A DNA stretch of 64,000 nucleotides from Doryteuthis pealeii. Taxonomy: Eukaryota; Mollusca; Cephalopoda; Myopsida; Loliginidae. The DNA is taken from positions 18,921,072-18,985,071 of the forward strand of contig CM042179.1 of NCBI GenBank assembly GCA_023376005.1, written 5' to 3'. The notes below the pieces were generated by a model that saw nothing but the letters and a program-made list of their open reading frames with translations, searched no databases and was not told where the DNA came from. The translations under genes and the position numbers were made by a program. This document shows positions 13,520 through 26,660 of the stretch, piece after piece. The first letter of the stretch is position 1. Each line of letters begins with the position of its first letter.

Positions 13520-14639
13520 CTTGGAAAAAAAAGAAAAAAAAGTCACTCAGGAAGAAAAAAGAATTTTCTATTTCAAATACACTTAACATAGAAAATTAAA
13601 ATAATTTAAGTGTCGATATTCAACAAAATAATGCTTAAAAGACGATGTATGGTAAAAATAATGAATTTCTGTGATAGATAGATAGCACGATTAAGACACA
13701 TAAAACTTAGAGCATAGAAATATATAGAGTATCCATAATTCCAGCAAATAATGATTGACTCTTTTACTTATAAAATAATGTTGAGTGTTTGGTCAGTAAA
13801 GTTAAAAATTTAGGTATAGAAAAATACAGCATATATATATATATTATATATATATATATTGATAGAGCTTAAGTTATTTTGGAAATAAAAGGTATTGATA
13901 AATTAAGCCAAACATACTAATTGGAGCAATTATGATAGTGGAAGCACTAATTGCAGATACATGTTTTTGTTTACTATGAATTTTTCTGCTAAAATGAACT
14001 ATGATTATTCACTTATCAAAATTTTCTTTACTATTTGAAAGGAAACAAGTCAAATTTTCTATTATGACTATTATTCATATGCAATTGGTCTAATCAAAGA
14101 GTACATATTATTTCTTAGAAGGTTTAGTAAAGATAAAAGTACACATTACTGAATCATTTTTTATCAAGATTTCAGCTTTGGTTGCTGTAAAGAAATTGTC
14201 TTTAACTTGTAGTTTTGTGTGCAACAACAGTTGTATAGATAACCACTTTGTTTTAGGTTAGTGAAATTTTATAGTTAAGAATTACATTACTGAATACATA
14301 ATATACTGGTTAGTAAAAATAGATTACTCCTCACGCAATATGAAACAATTCAAAAATTTAAGTTAAAATATCAATAAAACTTAATCTTAATCTGATAATT
14401 CCCTAAAATTCTGAGAAATTTAACACCGATGGTTAAAATATTTGTTTTTGTGTATCTGGTCAAATCTTTTAAATAAATGTACCAATTAACTATTTATAGA
14501 ATAGATGGTTGAACATGATGTACAGGATTTGTCCAGAATGATTTAAATTGCCATACTAGTAGTGATTATAGGTGTGTGTGTGTGTGTGGGGGGGGTAAAT
14601 TTTGAAAGCAAAACACTGATATTTCCAGTTGCCATCATG

Positions 14640-17600
14640 TAGCATCCCAGTTGATTTTTTTTTTATTTTAGGCTATTGTTAACATAGTTAAGAGCCTTCT
14701 GTAAATGGAGTCAAACTGTTTGAATTAATGCAAATATACCCATGCTCCAAACAGTTTGAGAATTTAAAGCCCAAATTGGGGGTCAAAGTATCATTTTAGC
14801 TGATAATCACGGACATTTTTCAAATTTGCGACCTTTAATCGTTAATTTTGCAATTTCTTGAGTATTTCTGGAAACGAATCTTGAAAAATATTTATATGGT
14901 TGGAAAGCCAAAGAAAATAATCTTTTTTAAATATGTGGATTTTAAATATGTGAAGTGATTTTTAATGTGTTTTTATCTAAGAATAGTTTTTTACAGCGAA
15001 TTAAAATGATTCGGAGAGTTTTCTAAGCCGGCACGAAAATATACGGGTACTACGTATGATATGCAGGGCATAGTGTTGACGGGGTGAGAAGAGCGAACCT
15101 CACTCTACGATGGTCTGTATCTCATCCAGCATGAAACGTCCAGACGACATCGGGCTCGGAAGCTAAAACTGAGGGTGATCGTCTCTTATAGAAGCGTGAT
15201 CAGATGGTGGCTGCATGTACCAGGGCCGTCGGCCCGAGAGGAGGCAGGCGCCCACTCACGTCTGTGACGGCGGCGAGTGCTAATCGCCGGAGCGCGGAGC
15301 CATCAGTTGGCGTGTATTGCTGATAATGAGCTATAAGTGAAAGAGACTAGGCAGGGCGTCTGCGAAGATGTGTCATAGTGGTGTATAGTGGCACCGTGTT
15401 CGCACAGCACTGAACCTGGGATTCGGCGCTCCCAGGCAGACTGACAACTTGACGGCTTCTGGGATGAGGATAGACTCAATCGATATTAAGCATTTAGTTG
15501 GTATTTTATTAGTGATTCGGGATAAATAAAATCGAGCATTTTTTTTAGATTAATTTTAACTTTGTTTTTCAAATCCTAGTGGCTAATATTAATTAAAAAT
15601 ATTGCTTGAAATTTTACACTCCATTAAGAAAGACAAGAGACTAACCTGAGTACAACACGCGAAACTTCGCTTGTTTTTGTTTCTAATGTGTACCCCGTGG
15701 AAGGGAACACTGAAGCAAATTGAAGGCGATTTCTTTTAAAAATATAAAGAAAAAAAGAAAGCCCACTACCAGTGTAAGAAACGACTGGTGCGATCTACTT
15801 TGAGGCCATAAAGGAGCGCATGAGTAAATAAAACGATTTGTATAAAGTGGCTGCGTATAATGACACTGTGGTAAGAAACAGGATTTTGCATCCAAAGTTT
15901 TAATTTGAAGAAAACCGAAATTTACTTGATTTTCAAATGTAAACCAATTTTGTCTAGTATTTTGAACCCTTCATATAGCTTTAAGCAATGTACAGCGTAT
16001 AATCGGGCCCCATTGTAAAAAATTAATGGTTGGAAAAGAAAAGGTGCAGTTATGATCATTTCCTGAATATGTATTTTATGGTTTTTTTTATCCATTGAAA
16101 TTTTAACAGTGTGAGTTAAACAGTATTGTGTTAAACTGAAAGTACAAAAATGAGTGATAGAAATTTTTTGCCGCGGTCCGAATTTTCTGGTGTTATTGCA
16201 TAGAGAGAGAACAGTGGCTTATCGTCAACCTATAGTTTCCTTGAATTTTTACACTTAATAGGAGATGAAGTCAAGTAAAATAGTAGAATTTGTTTTTTTT
16301 TTTCCGGACCTTGTGGGATGTCGAAACTAGCAATAGACCAAATAGTGTGAGAGCCGTTTTTTCAAAATTTAAGGATAAGGCAAAAAAAGAAAGCACTAAT
16401 ATGATGCAAATAATACTAGAGACAGACCCTTTGAAGATTCTGTTTCGCATATAAATATTGAAATAAAAACGGAATTGTATACCGTCAGGACATTATGTGC
16501 TTTGAAAACTTTATATTTGGAATAAAAAAAAAAAATTGAAAATTTACGTTGTCTCGTTCCGGTAATCGTAACAACTTTGCAAGTTCAATTTTCCAGACTG
16601 TAAAGTATATAGATCATTATTTCTCGTAATTTTTGTTGAAGAAGATCTTGAAGGATTGGAATAAATATATTGAATGACATCTTTCTAAATTATGTTACTA
16701 TTATATTTTTTAGCCATTGAATTAATTTTTTACCTATAGATTCCACACTCTCTCGCAAAAGAAAAATGTAACAAGTTCGAGAAATTTATAAAGAAAACGC
16801 CTAGTGCTCACACGGAGTCGGGTTTTGTGTAAAAACAGTATGTAAATAGGTAATCTATTTTTTTATGTAATTCAACATAAGCTTTTAGAAATGTATTTTT
16901 AAGTTCAAAGTGATGTTTAGTAAAGGCGATATATCTAATTATATTATATATGTGTATCTGCGTCGTGCACGTTATCAGCTGAACAACTGAAAAATGATAT
17001 GAAATCTTGTTGTATAACATTAAAAAAAAAAAAAAAAAAAAAATCTTGAATATCCCCTAACTTTTTATTCCCAATTTATTGGGTACTAATTATGAGCTGA
17101 CATGGAGAATGCACAAATTTAGAGTCAGAATCAAAGAACTACATTTTACATAAGAAAGCAATTTTTTATTCAAAATTGTTGCCAAAATAAAGAAAATGGT
17201 AAGAAATTACTGAATTTCTTGTTCCTGAATGTCCGTGATTTACATATTTTCTTATAAAATCATGTCAGCATATTTTACTCCCAATTTCAGGGTTTAATTC
17301 TCATAACTTTGAACACTGGGGGATTTGCAGGAAATTCAAACAGTTTTAAATCCATTAAAGAGAGGCTCTATTTAATTAATCTGATTAAATAATACCAAAT
17401 AAAAAAAAATCAACTGGGAAGTGCTAACAAAAAGGTAGCATGATTTCTACCAGAAAAATATGTTAAATCACGGACGCATTTAAAACAAGAAATATCAGTA
17501 ATTTCCTCCACATTTCTTTACTCAGCAGAAAAAAAACACTCGATATTTGAGGTGTGTTAGTGCAAGCTTGTTCTTCGAAGTCGCTGGAAGTTGGGGGTTA

Positions 17601-17785
17601 AGGTGGACATGCATCTTTACTCAAAGATATATACAGTGCACTGCTCACGCATTCAAACACACACGAAATTCTTTCACATTTTTCTTCACCATTTCGGATC
17701 TTTTATTTTTGAGAAGCGTTTTGATAAAACGAGGCTCTCTTAATTAGCATCCACGCCACGCAGAATTTTGTTGAATTTTGTTTTG
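14640..17785. repeat. Degenerate AT-rich repeat block, arm A
   Basis: Counterpart of 35116-37640. It carries several copies, in both orientations, of blocks such as catcccagttgatttt, tttttcaaatttgcg and gaaattttacactccatt. It is interrupted by the GC-rich insertion at 15011-15535. No coding potential is seen. Confidence 0.65.
15011..15535. other. GC-rich insertion found only in arm A
   Basis: Arms A and B agree up to ttaaaatgat (15010) and again from about 15536 (ttttttagattaatttt). Arm B has only about 35 bases between these points (about 37197-37229), while arm A has about 525. Most of the extra sequence is much richer in G and C than anything else in the window (for example gacggcggcgagtgc, cggagcgcggagcc). 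It has no long frame and no repeat structure that I can see. It may be a junk stretch from a stalled or low-quality read, or a foreign insertion. Confidence 0.8.
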
Positions 17786-19129
17786 GGACATTGACAAAAT
17801 TCTGACTTTAATTCGGTTTATAGTTACATTTCGCATATTTCAGGTCCATTGAATTATAGTTTTTCCAGTGATTAAAAGCGAGATCATAATATGTGCTTCG
17901 AAGCAGCCGAAGACGACAAATACAAGTTTAAAATTTTACCACCATAACTTCTTTCGTGCACATCAAGAGTTTATGCCAATATCGCTTATATGAATTTTAA
18001 GTTACGTTAGATTAACAAGGAACTTTTTCTTGATTCGTTTCCAACTCTTTGGAAGTGAAAATATGATGTACAAAAAGTTGCGCGTTCTTAAAAAAAAAAA
18101 AAGAAAAAAAAAAAAAAGAGCACTATATCACATCAGATAGTCTCAGACTTATTTCAGGATATAATGTATGAAATATTGAAATGCTTTTCCGTAGGGTTTT
18201 TTTTGTCAGACTTTCAATTTTAGAAACAAGACTAGACCCTAAGAATATGAGTATGTATATCAGCATTGTTTTCTTTTTTTTTTTTAATTTACCACAGAGT
18301 TATTCCACTTTTTCATTTTAATACTGCATGTATACACTATCTATATATACAATATACGCCGTGTTTTTCCTAAATCTTCTGTCGTATAAGTCTGCAATAC
18401 TCTGGTTAAAAATGAGACCCAGCTTTTATCCAATTGTTCAAGATGTATGCAAAAGTTTAATCCATTTTCTGGTGTTGCTTAATTGCAGATTTCAGACTAT
18501 TTGTCCATCTGTGCAATTATACGCCAATTTTAAATATGAAACATTCCAAATAGTCTTGGTGTCGCTTAAATGTCCATCTAAAATTAAAGACTGCATTGGG
18601 AAAAAAAGTTCGTTGGTTTTTTGTAATATTGAAATTGTGGAGATTATGGAATATATTTTGATTTTATTTGTTCCTGGCCTGTTGCCTTAATTTACACTAT
18701 TTTTAAGTGACCAGTGGCAAGTGATTCCCGTCCCTAGATTTTTCAGTTATTTTTTTGTCACTTTTTTGTTGCAAATTAATGTAGATATTCTAAATGCCTC
18801 CCCCCAGATTTTAGGGGCAAATTTCTAATTAAGTTGTAAAATTTCAAGAATATTGATAAAATTGACCACTTGATTTGCAAAACAAAATAATGTGTAAAAT
18901 TTAGTATCAGAAAAAATTCATGTTACCATTTTCGGCTGTTCAAAGCAAATACTGTTTTAAACTCCTGTAAAATAAATTCAAAAGGATAAAAGCACGGTAC
19001 AAATGAACCTATTTAGAAAGATTATTTTAATATTCTTTCCAACCATATAAATATTTTAAAAAGTTTGCACCCCGAAATACAACAAGAAATGAAGTTAACT
19101 GATTTAAGGTGTAAATTTGTTAATTGTCC
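17786..19129. mobile_element. Element with terminal inverted repeats (TIR-f), arm A copy
   Basis: Counterpart of 33805-35115. It begins ggacattgacaaaattctga at 17786 and ends with the near-complement ttaaggtgtaaatttgttaa...tgtcc at 19129. The inside is AT-rich with long T and A tracts and no recognisable transposase. Confidence 0.6.
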
Positions 19130-22100
19130 ACATTTCACCTAAACTGCTGGTAATGCTCATCATGGTGGTGGAATGCTTGATATCTTGCAAGCATTATGTG
19201 GCCAGCTTGCTCACAAAATTCTTGTGTTACTTCCTATGGGGTATCCTGATGGCTCAATCTTAGGCTTGCAGATAAAAACTGAAAGATTTTATTTGTTATG
19301 AAACACTTCATACAGATTTGATTTAGTTTATTCAATGGTATATAAATCCATATGGTTTATTTAATGTTGACATTTGGTTCATTTGTAAATGTTTGATTAT
19401 AATCATAACTTATTTATTTGTCAAGTTCCATTGCAATCAGTTTTTTCTTTACTTTTTTTCCTTTTTTTAAATTTGGTCTATAATAATAAATCATTTGTTT
19501 GCAAGTTATATGGTATCAATTATTCCTATCTATACAAATAATTTTTATATAGATTTATTTGACTAAATAGAATGAGACCCTAACAGATATTACCAGTAGC
19601 CAACAACAGTGACTTCAACAATCTTCAGATCAGTTTAGTGGTAATAAAACCAGGACACACTGGGAAGGAGGGAAATGCAGTTGGCCCATAGTTTCAAACT
19701 TGTTGATAGGGCAACAACCCAGGTGAGGCACTACAGAACTTCTGGAAGGTATAGCTTGTGAGTAGGGTTTGCACTTTTTAAGGCATATTTGGGTTTGTTT
19801 TTTCTTGATACCTTGGTTTTGATTTTTAATTACCCATATTTATTAACAATCTGGTAAATATGAAAATTGGCACAAAGCATCCATGTTTGTGTGTCTTGGA
19901 TAATGCATTTGGGAGAAGGAAAATGGTATACCTTTTATATATAATATTGGATATACACATTTTTAAACTGAAATTAAGAAACTATTTTTAATTATTTGTA
20001 CTATCTAAATTTTAAGGTACATTTTGCTAGATAAAACAAATTTATTTATTTAAAAAAAGTCTTCATTTTTTTTTTGCTTTGGCATACTGGCCTAGCAGAA
20101 AAGAATTTTCCTAATAAAATTCCACTTTAACATTAAGGTGAACTGGTACTATTTTTTTTTTTTTTCTCATTTTTGTTTTCCTACTTCAATTTTGACTTTT
20201 GCTAACAAAAGTTTTTTTTTTAACCTTTAACTTTGATAACTGAACAATTAGATTTCATACGTCATATTTTTATTTTTTTTTTTTTCAATTTGAAAATATC
20301 TATCGCAAATAATACTAACGAGCATTCATTCTGAAGTATCATAACTTCTGTTCTGCCCCCCACCCCCAATGTTTTTTTGTAAACAACGATAGGATCGGAT
20401 TTCTGGATCTCGAACTTTCTAAAAAATTATCAATTAGTGTTTAGAGTAATCTTTGCTAGTTCAATCTTTTCCTCTTATGATCATATTAAATGTTGAATAA
20501 ATTTAATGAATAACTGTTAAGTTTTGAAAGTTTTTTCAACCAAGAATAGGATTGTTCAGCTGCATATACGACACAAAACAGTTTTTGATTTCAGGTAAAA
20601 AAAATAAAAAAAGAAAAAAAAACACTCTCAGTACAGGTTTTTAAGTGTGAAGAAATTTTTTTCTTTCTTTTTTTCAGTCTAATCCAGATCCATTGTCTCT
20701 TATTTGAATGAAATATAATCTTTAAAGAAGTGGATGACAAGGTGAATGAAAAAGAAAAAGACAATAGGCAAATATTGTTCTTTCTTATAAGTGAAAATTA
20801 AATTTTTGAATCAAGATCTACCTTTTTTATTTTGAACTGAGAGATCATTCTACAGACCCTGTATTACAAAACAAGTAAATTTTGTTAATTCATTTTATGC
20901 AATGATTTATAGTGGGTTACCTTCATCTTTTATGCAATCAAAATTGGAAAATAAAACTTACATTAGCTCTCATTTTTGAAATCTACAGATCATTCATTTG
21001 TTTCTTTGTAGAAAATGTACACATTTTTCTACATTATACCTTTTATTCTGTTTTTGATATAATTAGTTCAAATAATTAATTCGATACAGTAAAAAACTAT
21101 CTAGTTTATACTTTTGAAATCGTATAATGAGGAGGGATGAATAGATATGAGGAGTTATTTTAAAAGAAATGACCTTAAAAATAGTTTTGTAAAGATGTAG
21201 CTTTCAAATGTAGGACTTGTGTTATAACATATACTGTGCAAGATTATAGAATTCTTTACTATGATATCAAACAATAATAGAAGAAAAAATTTAAAAGAAA
21301 AAAATCAAATTAAAACGCGTCCATTTCTGCAGCACGTATGTTGCCCGAAAAAGTATTATCTTATGTGTATTCCCATTAGTACAATTACCGAAAAGCTTGT
21401 ATAATACAGAATCTGAAAGTAAAATAAATAACATTTTCAGAGAAAGTTTTGTCAGGGATAAGTCTAGCAATTTTATTGGGTATAAATGACTGAAAAAATA
21501 TCACTAAATAGTATAACCCATGTTTTGAACTTTTTTAGCTTAAATCATACTTAAAAGTAAGAAGGTCTCACTTCAATGATCATGCTTTAGTTTTATTTAT
21601 GCTAAAATCAGTCATAGAACTTACCATTTTAGTATCATCGCTCTTATCCTTTACAAAGTGAAAGACATTTGTCTAATTTTAAGTAATTAATTGTAAACAT
21701 CTCTAGTTCTTTCAATATCAAAAAGGAAAATATTTTCAATAATGTAAAAAAAACAAAATAAAATAAACAAAACAAATTATCTTAAGCATATTTTGGTAAT
21801 ATTTTGGATTTTTTGTAATTACAGAAGTCCAATTAATGAAGAGAAATAAGGAACCACCCATCAGTTAATGTTGACCCCTATCGGGCGTGAATATTTTATT
21901 CACAAGATGTTTTTTGGAAGATCGAAATCAACTCACACAAAATCATGATACCGAAATGAAAACTAATTCTTGTTACTTTTCATTAGAATATGCATCGACC
22001 GTCAGATGAAGTTCTTTTACTTTTGTAAAGCGATGTCTATTTTTCAATGGATGATTTTATTTAACTGACCAGTAGAAATGATAATGAGAGTTAAGCAAAG

Positions 22101-22529
22101 CTTTATTCACTTGAGTAAAAAAATTCATGTCAAAATTGATATGACTGTTGTTAATAGTCTGCAGTGGTAGTCAAGACAAATTCATAAACAGTAGAGAGCT
22201 CGCAAAGAGAGCTCATTTTAAAATTCCTGTCATAAATAGCATAAATACTTTTTGGCAATCTGACTGTAGAGATGCTTGAAAATTTACAACAGTAAAGATT
22301 CCTTTATTACTACTTTGATGGTTTCAGAATTCTCAAAAGTTATTTTTGGGGTTATAATACACTGTAGTTATCAAAAAATTGTTCCATTTTGTTGTCTTGT
22401 TCAGATCATGTCTATAATGAAAGGATTATTGATCTGACTGTGTTTGTAATGTGTGAATATTCTTAGATAGACTATCCTATTGACTGACAGATTCATTTTG
22501 CATTGTTAGATTCGCTACTCGCACTCAAC
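19130..22529. other. AT-rich intronic sequence around the SYVN1 exon, arm A
   Basis: Apart from the exon at 21319-21412 I see no gene. The stretch has many T tracts and a short (TA)n remnant at 19940-19960, where arm B has about 50 bases of (TA)n (32945-32995). Confidence 0.6.
21319..21412 (-). pseudogene. SYVN1: SYVN1 second-transmembrane exon, noisy copy in arm A
   Basis: This is the counterpart of 31528-31620. On the minus strand the ends match, from the acceptor-side cagattctgt to a terminal gcagaaatgga, but the middle carries several scattered insertions, deletions and substitutions that disrupt the frame around VLMGKLMRKIF. The donor-side bases are also altered. This is most likely the same exon read with errors. 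Confidence 0.8.
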
Positions 22530-23790
22530 ATCTGGGAATATCAGACTACATTTGATGCTTGAATGACTCAAAGGACAATACGATCAATCCTTCAATCCTA
22601 CGTAAAAACAGGGGAAGTGGAATTCAGAACACTATAGGTAAGTGCTAAAGAAATCTAATGGCTTTCAAGGAATTCATATGGACTCACCCAAAACAGGAGA
22701 GAAAGGGTTTAGGGGATGTATGAGAAGCAGTGAGTGCTCACCAGACTACCCGGAAAGATCTGAGACTTGCTAATTTCAGGAAGTAGAACAATGAAGACAT
22801 ATAAAGGTTTAAAATAAGCGAGTCTCTAACGAGGTCACCTGGACAAGCTGGGAGGAAGGGCCATTGCAAAGGTACCAGTGTCAACTATGAACTGGCTCTG
22901 ATAAAGTTAAGGCTTTTAATACGTTTATGTATGTTACCTGGATGTTCGTCGAAGTGAACCTTGTCAGGTGAAAAGAAAAGCGATCAATCGCCCCTTTGTA
23001 AGTGATAAACCACAGACACTGGAATATGTCCTCAGTTCCTGCAAAACAGCTCTTGCTAGGACTAACTTGGAGGCACAAACAGTGTTATTGGACGAGCTGG
23101 TAAGATCTATTCAGAAGTTAAGAGGGCTGAAACATTTGATTTACCCAGAAATTTGTTGCAGAGGGGGCAAGGCTAGCCGGCTTTAGGCAATCAACTTTAT
23201 CCATCATGTTATAGCCCGGTAAAAACTTCTTGATCCAGAATGGGCGATTGGGAGGTATCTACAGATCTCCAGGCTGGCGTAATAGTTACCGGAAAACATA
23301 ATAACTAATTAAGGGATTGCGACCAGAACATTGTTCTAATTTTCAAAGGGCGAACTAAGATTACTCCTGGTAGAATTATCATCGATATAGACGATTAGAA
23401 CAAAGCCACATTTATAAACCACCAATATGAAAAGACTTAAAGCTGAATAAAAAAAGGGTATCCATGTTTTGTTAGAGCGTAGGGGTTGGGAGCAGAAGAT
23501 TATCAACAAGCAACCTGTACTCATTTTCTGGGCCAAGTAGGAATCAAAAGGGCCGGCAAAAGAACCCAAGTGCGTAAAACCTCACAGAAATAACGGGAAA
23601 ACAGCTCAATGTTGGTTATGGAAAAAAAAGAATCCCCTGTGAACAATTCACAGTAAAAAGCGTCCTTCACCACCTGCTCGTCGAAGGTTGTAACAATTTC
23701 CATGTAACATTCCATAACATGCGCTGTTTTAAAAATTATCTTTTGACTTAATTCAGTTGTATATTTGATTGTACAATACACTGATTATTT
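22530..23790 (+). mobile_element. LINE-e: C-terminal LINE fragment, arm A (noisy)
   Basis: Counterpart of 29220-30470. The block DKPQTLEYVLSSCKTALA is readable near 23000, then the frame shifts and the part equivalent to GRYTWRHN is partly lost. See arm B for the better copy. Confidence 0.7.
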
Positions 23791-24664
23791 TTGTGGGGCC
23801 TCACATCATGGGGGGCTGGTGTGCAAATAAACCCGTTGGAAGAGGAAGGCCCCTGAAACAGTGCAACATTCTCTCCTGATGACCCAAAACCAAATACATA
23901 AATCAAAAAGATCATGGAATTGAACTTTTTGTTGATTTGCTATTGGAACGAGGAGCTTCTACAGCCCGTTCGCTTTCTGGTGGAGTTTCTGTTACCCTAT
24001 CAAGTAACTTTCTTCTTCTGATATACTAACCAGAATTTCTTCCTGTATTGTTAGATAATAGTAGAAACGCATTTAGGTTGGAACTACCATTTAAACATTT
24101 AACTGTCACATCCTACATCGAAAGCAATCACATAAGCATGACCTTGAACAAAAATTAGATAGAGTTTAAATTCTGTGCCATTATATTGGATTTTCCTATA
24201 CAAGCTGTATTTTGTATCAGTTAAATAAATTATTCTTTTCATCCTATACATTATACTGGCATGAATATCTATAAAACTATTTTTAAAATTTTAAAAGGAA
24301 ATTAATAAAAATCAAATGATTTGTTACTGTGTAAATCGTTCTCCTTTCTTTACTTATTGTTTTTACTTTTGTATTTTTAAAGAACATGAATTCTTGTGGT
24401 TCAAGCTTACGAGATAAATGGTTCAGTACTCTATATAGGCTAAACAATATAGAGGGGGAAAATAAAGATTTAACATACAACAAGTTTTTGTTGAGGGGGA
24501 GCAAAAAGAAGTAAGTCAATGCCTTCTCGGCAGCTAAACACTTTTCTCTTTGAAGCATTGACTCTTTCCTTTGGTCATCGTCGTCGAATCCTTAGCAGCA
24601 ACCGTAGCAACCTCATTTCTGCACCCCCGCTTCTGGTGTTTTCACTATCTATTAATGAATGAAC

Positions 24665-24920
24665 GGGTCGGGCATGGCAATTTTGTGCATTCACAGTACA
24701 GGACTTGTCAACTATCAATTCCTTGCCGAATGGCTAGCAGTATCATCGGCATATAGATATCAACATATGGAAGTGGTCACCTTATTCCGAATTTTAAGGA
24801 CAACGGGTTGTCTAAGGTCAGTCCTACGAACACCAGGCAAAGCCTAGCAACTCGCTTTTTTCGCGAATAAACGGCAAGTTTTTCATGCCGCCAGCTGCAA
24901 TCGTGTTCTCTGTCACAAGT
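24665..24920 (+). mobile_element. SINE-like sequence, arm A copy
   Basis: Counterpart of 28090-28345. The arm B copy carries a tRNA B-box-like gggttcgatccta. Here the same place reads cgggttgtctaagg, so the box is damaged. The ggcaaagcctagc block after it is intact. Confidence 0.35.
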
Positions 24921-25149
24921 ACCCTTAGTATTATTATGATCTACAACTAGAAGGCTGATGTGAATTTCTTTTAGGAGAACATTTCAGAGAAGATTATTAT
25001 AACACATATACTTTGTCATTGACTTTTTATCACACAAGTATGTACTTCAACTAGTAATTAAAAAACTGGTTGGTAATGGTTGGACTTGTGGTTTATTAAT
25101 TTTAACGGCATATCAACCCGTTCCCAGGGTTATATCATGCCTAGCGGTT

Positions 25150-26439
25150 GGGTGTTCGTACATATTTGGTGCTATACCAATATAATATACTTTTAGTTAA
25201 TTGATGTTATAACAATGTGTTAGCATTATTGGATGCATTTTGTATGCGCATCTGATTGTTTCATTCTACTATACGGTGCCGATTCCTTTATTTCCGCTGC
25301 AAAAGGAGAAACATAAATCCTCTCATCGCTTACATTTCAATTAAAAACTGGAGTATTGGCCTTAACATTCATCTAAAAAATTAAAACTATTTTTAAATTA
25401 TAAGAGAGAAAAGTTAATTTCTTACTAGTTAATATTTTACATTATGCTTTAAGATTATGAAATGCAATGAACATTAGAGAGAGAAAGTTTTCCTATTAAT
25501 GTAGTCAGAATTTAGACTCAGAAATCCTTTTTAAGATTAAGAGATTTAATTTGAACTCCAGTGGTAGCAAAGTGGGTCATTTTTGGAAGGGGTGCAAAAA
25601 ATAGTTTGCATGTTATTTGGAAGAGTTATTGGCATTTTACAAAATAGTCATAGAGAATAAAATAAATAGCCATCAAGTCATTTTATAAGTAATGAACCAA
25701 AAAATTATGCTTAACTGGAGTTTTTCAATTCATTATTAGTATACCTGATGATTGATAGCTTTGTAATATTTTTGTAAAATTCTTTGACTTATAGAAAAGA
25801 ATGTAGGTAATTCCACCAGTTCATGAACTAATCTATTAATATTTGGAGAATAAAGGGAGAGTGGAATTTTCTATAGTATAAAAGTCTTTTATCAGTTCAA
25901 GATGGAATATTTCTGTATGGCACAAAGAACTTTGAGCAGAGTGGGTTTCTTTTTTACTTAATGGTTTAATGCCTACCATCAATCGATAACATAGATTGGT
26001 AAGAGTTATGAAACCACACCAATACAATCTCAACTTACATGAGTTGGAGGTCATTGTTAGTTGTGCTTTTGCCTATTTTTATTCATTTTATATTCTTATA
26101 AAATACAATTTTTAACACCAATATAAATGGGTTCAAAACATACGTACGCAGATGCAGTATATAGAGTATAGAGTTTACTTTTGATTTTGTAAAATTATGA
26201 GGAACTTTATTTTCCAAGTATTGCTAATTATTGTGTAAGACTTGAATTCGTTTTTGAGCTATTTCCTCAACTGTAACAACACAATTTCTGCCAATTTTTA
26301 GGCAATTACATCTACAACAGGACATCTGTAAGTTTCATTTCTTGAAGCTGGGTCCACCTTTTCTAAGCTTTATTTAAAACAATCTTTGGTAATCTTTTGT
26401 TTAAAAAGTTGTATACCATGCTCTGTACGCCATTGTCTT
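25150..26439. other. AT-rich sequence up to the first fold, arm A
   Basis: No gene recognised. It pairs with 26661-27900 through easily followed blocks such as acaccaatacaatctcaact (near 26018) and its complement near 27057. Agreement improves close to the fold. Confidence 0.6.
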
Positions 26440-26660
26440 TTTCTGAAGCTGGACCTATTGTGTAAAGTGATGTTCATAATATACTCTGCATACTACATAC
26501 ATCACGGCACCACAATCAACACGAATTAATCGAGGTCAATTGTCTTCAATAATATGGTTTTGGGATTGATTTGCAGCATTTTATTTATGTTTTGTGTTTG
26601 CTAGTTAATTAACCAATCATTAATTTTTACAACGGAATGATTGAAAAACAAACAAAAATC
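26440..26660. other. Loop 1: unmatched spacer at the first fold
   Basis: Reverse-complement pairing between arms A and B is clear up to 26439 and resumes at 26661. The 221 bases between show no convincing self-complementarity. The sequence is ordinary AT-rich DNA with no reading frame I recognise and no obvious sequencing-adapter motif. It could be genuine sequence at the turn of a fold-back molecule, or a stretch where one arm is too noisy to align by eye. Confidence 0.75.

Larger units (their letters stand above)
1..26439. repeat. Arm A of a nested inverted triplication (noisiest copy)
   Basis: This arm is the reverse complement of arm B. Anchors along its length: position 1 pairs with about 52205, the LINE-b segment near 1798 with about 50418, a SYVN1 exon at 13374-13519 with 38752-38904, the other exon at 21319-21412 with 31528-31620, and 26431-26439 with 26661-26669. 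The sum of paired coordinates drifts from about 52200 to 53100, so A and B differ by many small insertions and deletions plus one large insertion near 15 kb. The differences are mostly single-base indels, inside coding exons as well, which looks like uncorrected long-read error rather than evolution. Read arm B for the better version of each feature. Confidence 0.93.

Noticed and set aside
18328..18690. 120-residue plus-strand frame in arm A
   Set aside because: It lies inside the TIR-f element copy, is rich in I, F and K as AT-rich DNA predicts, and its arm B partner is not open over the same length.
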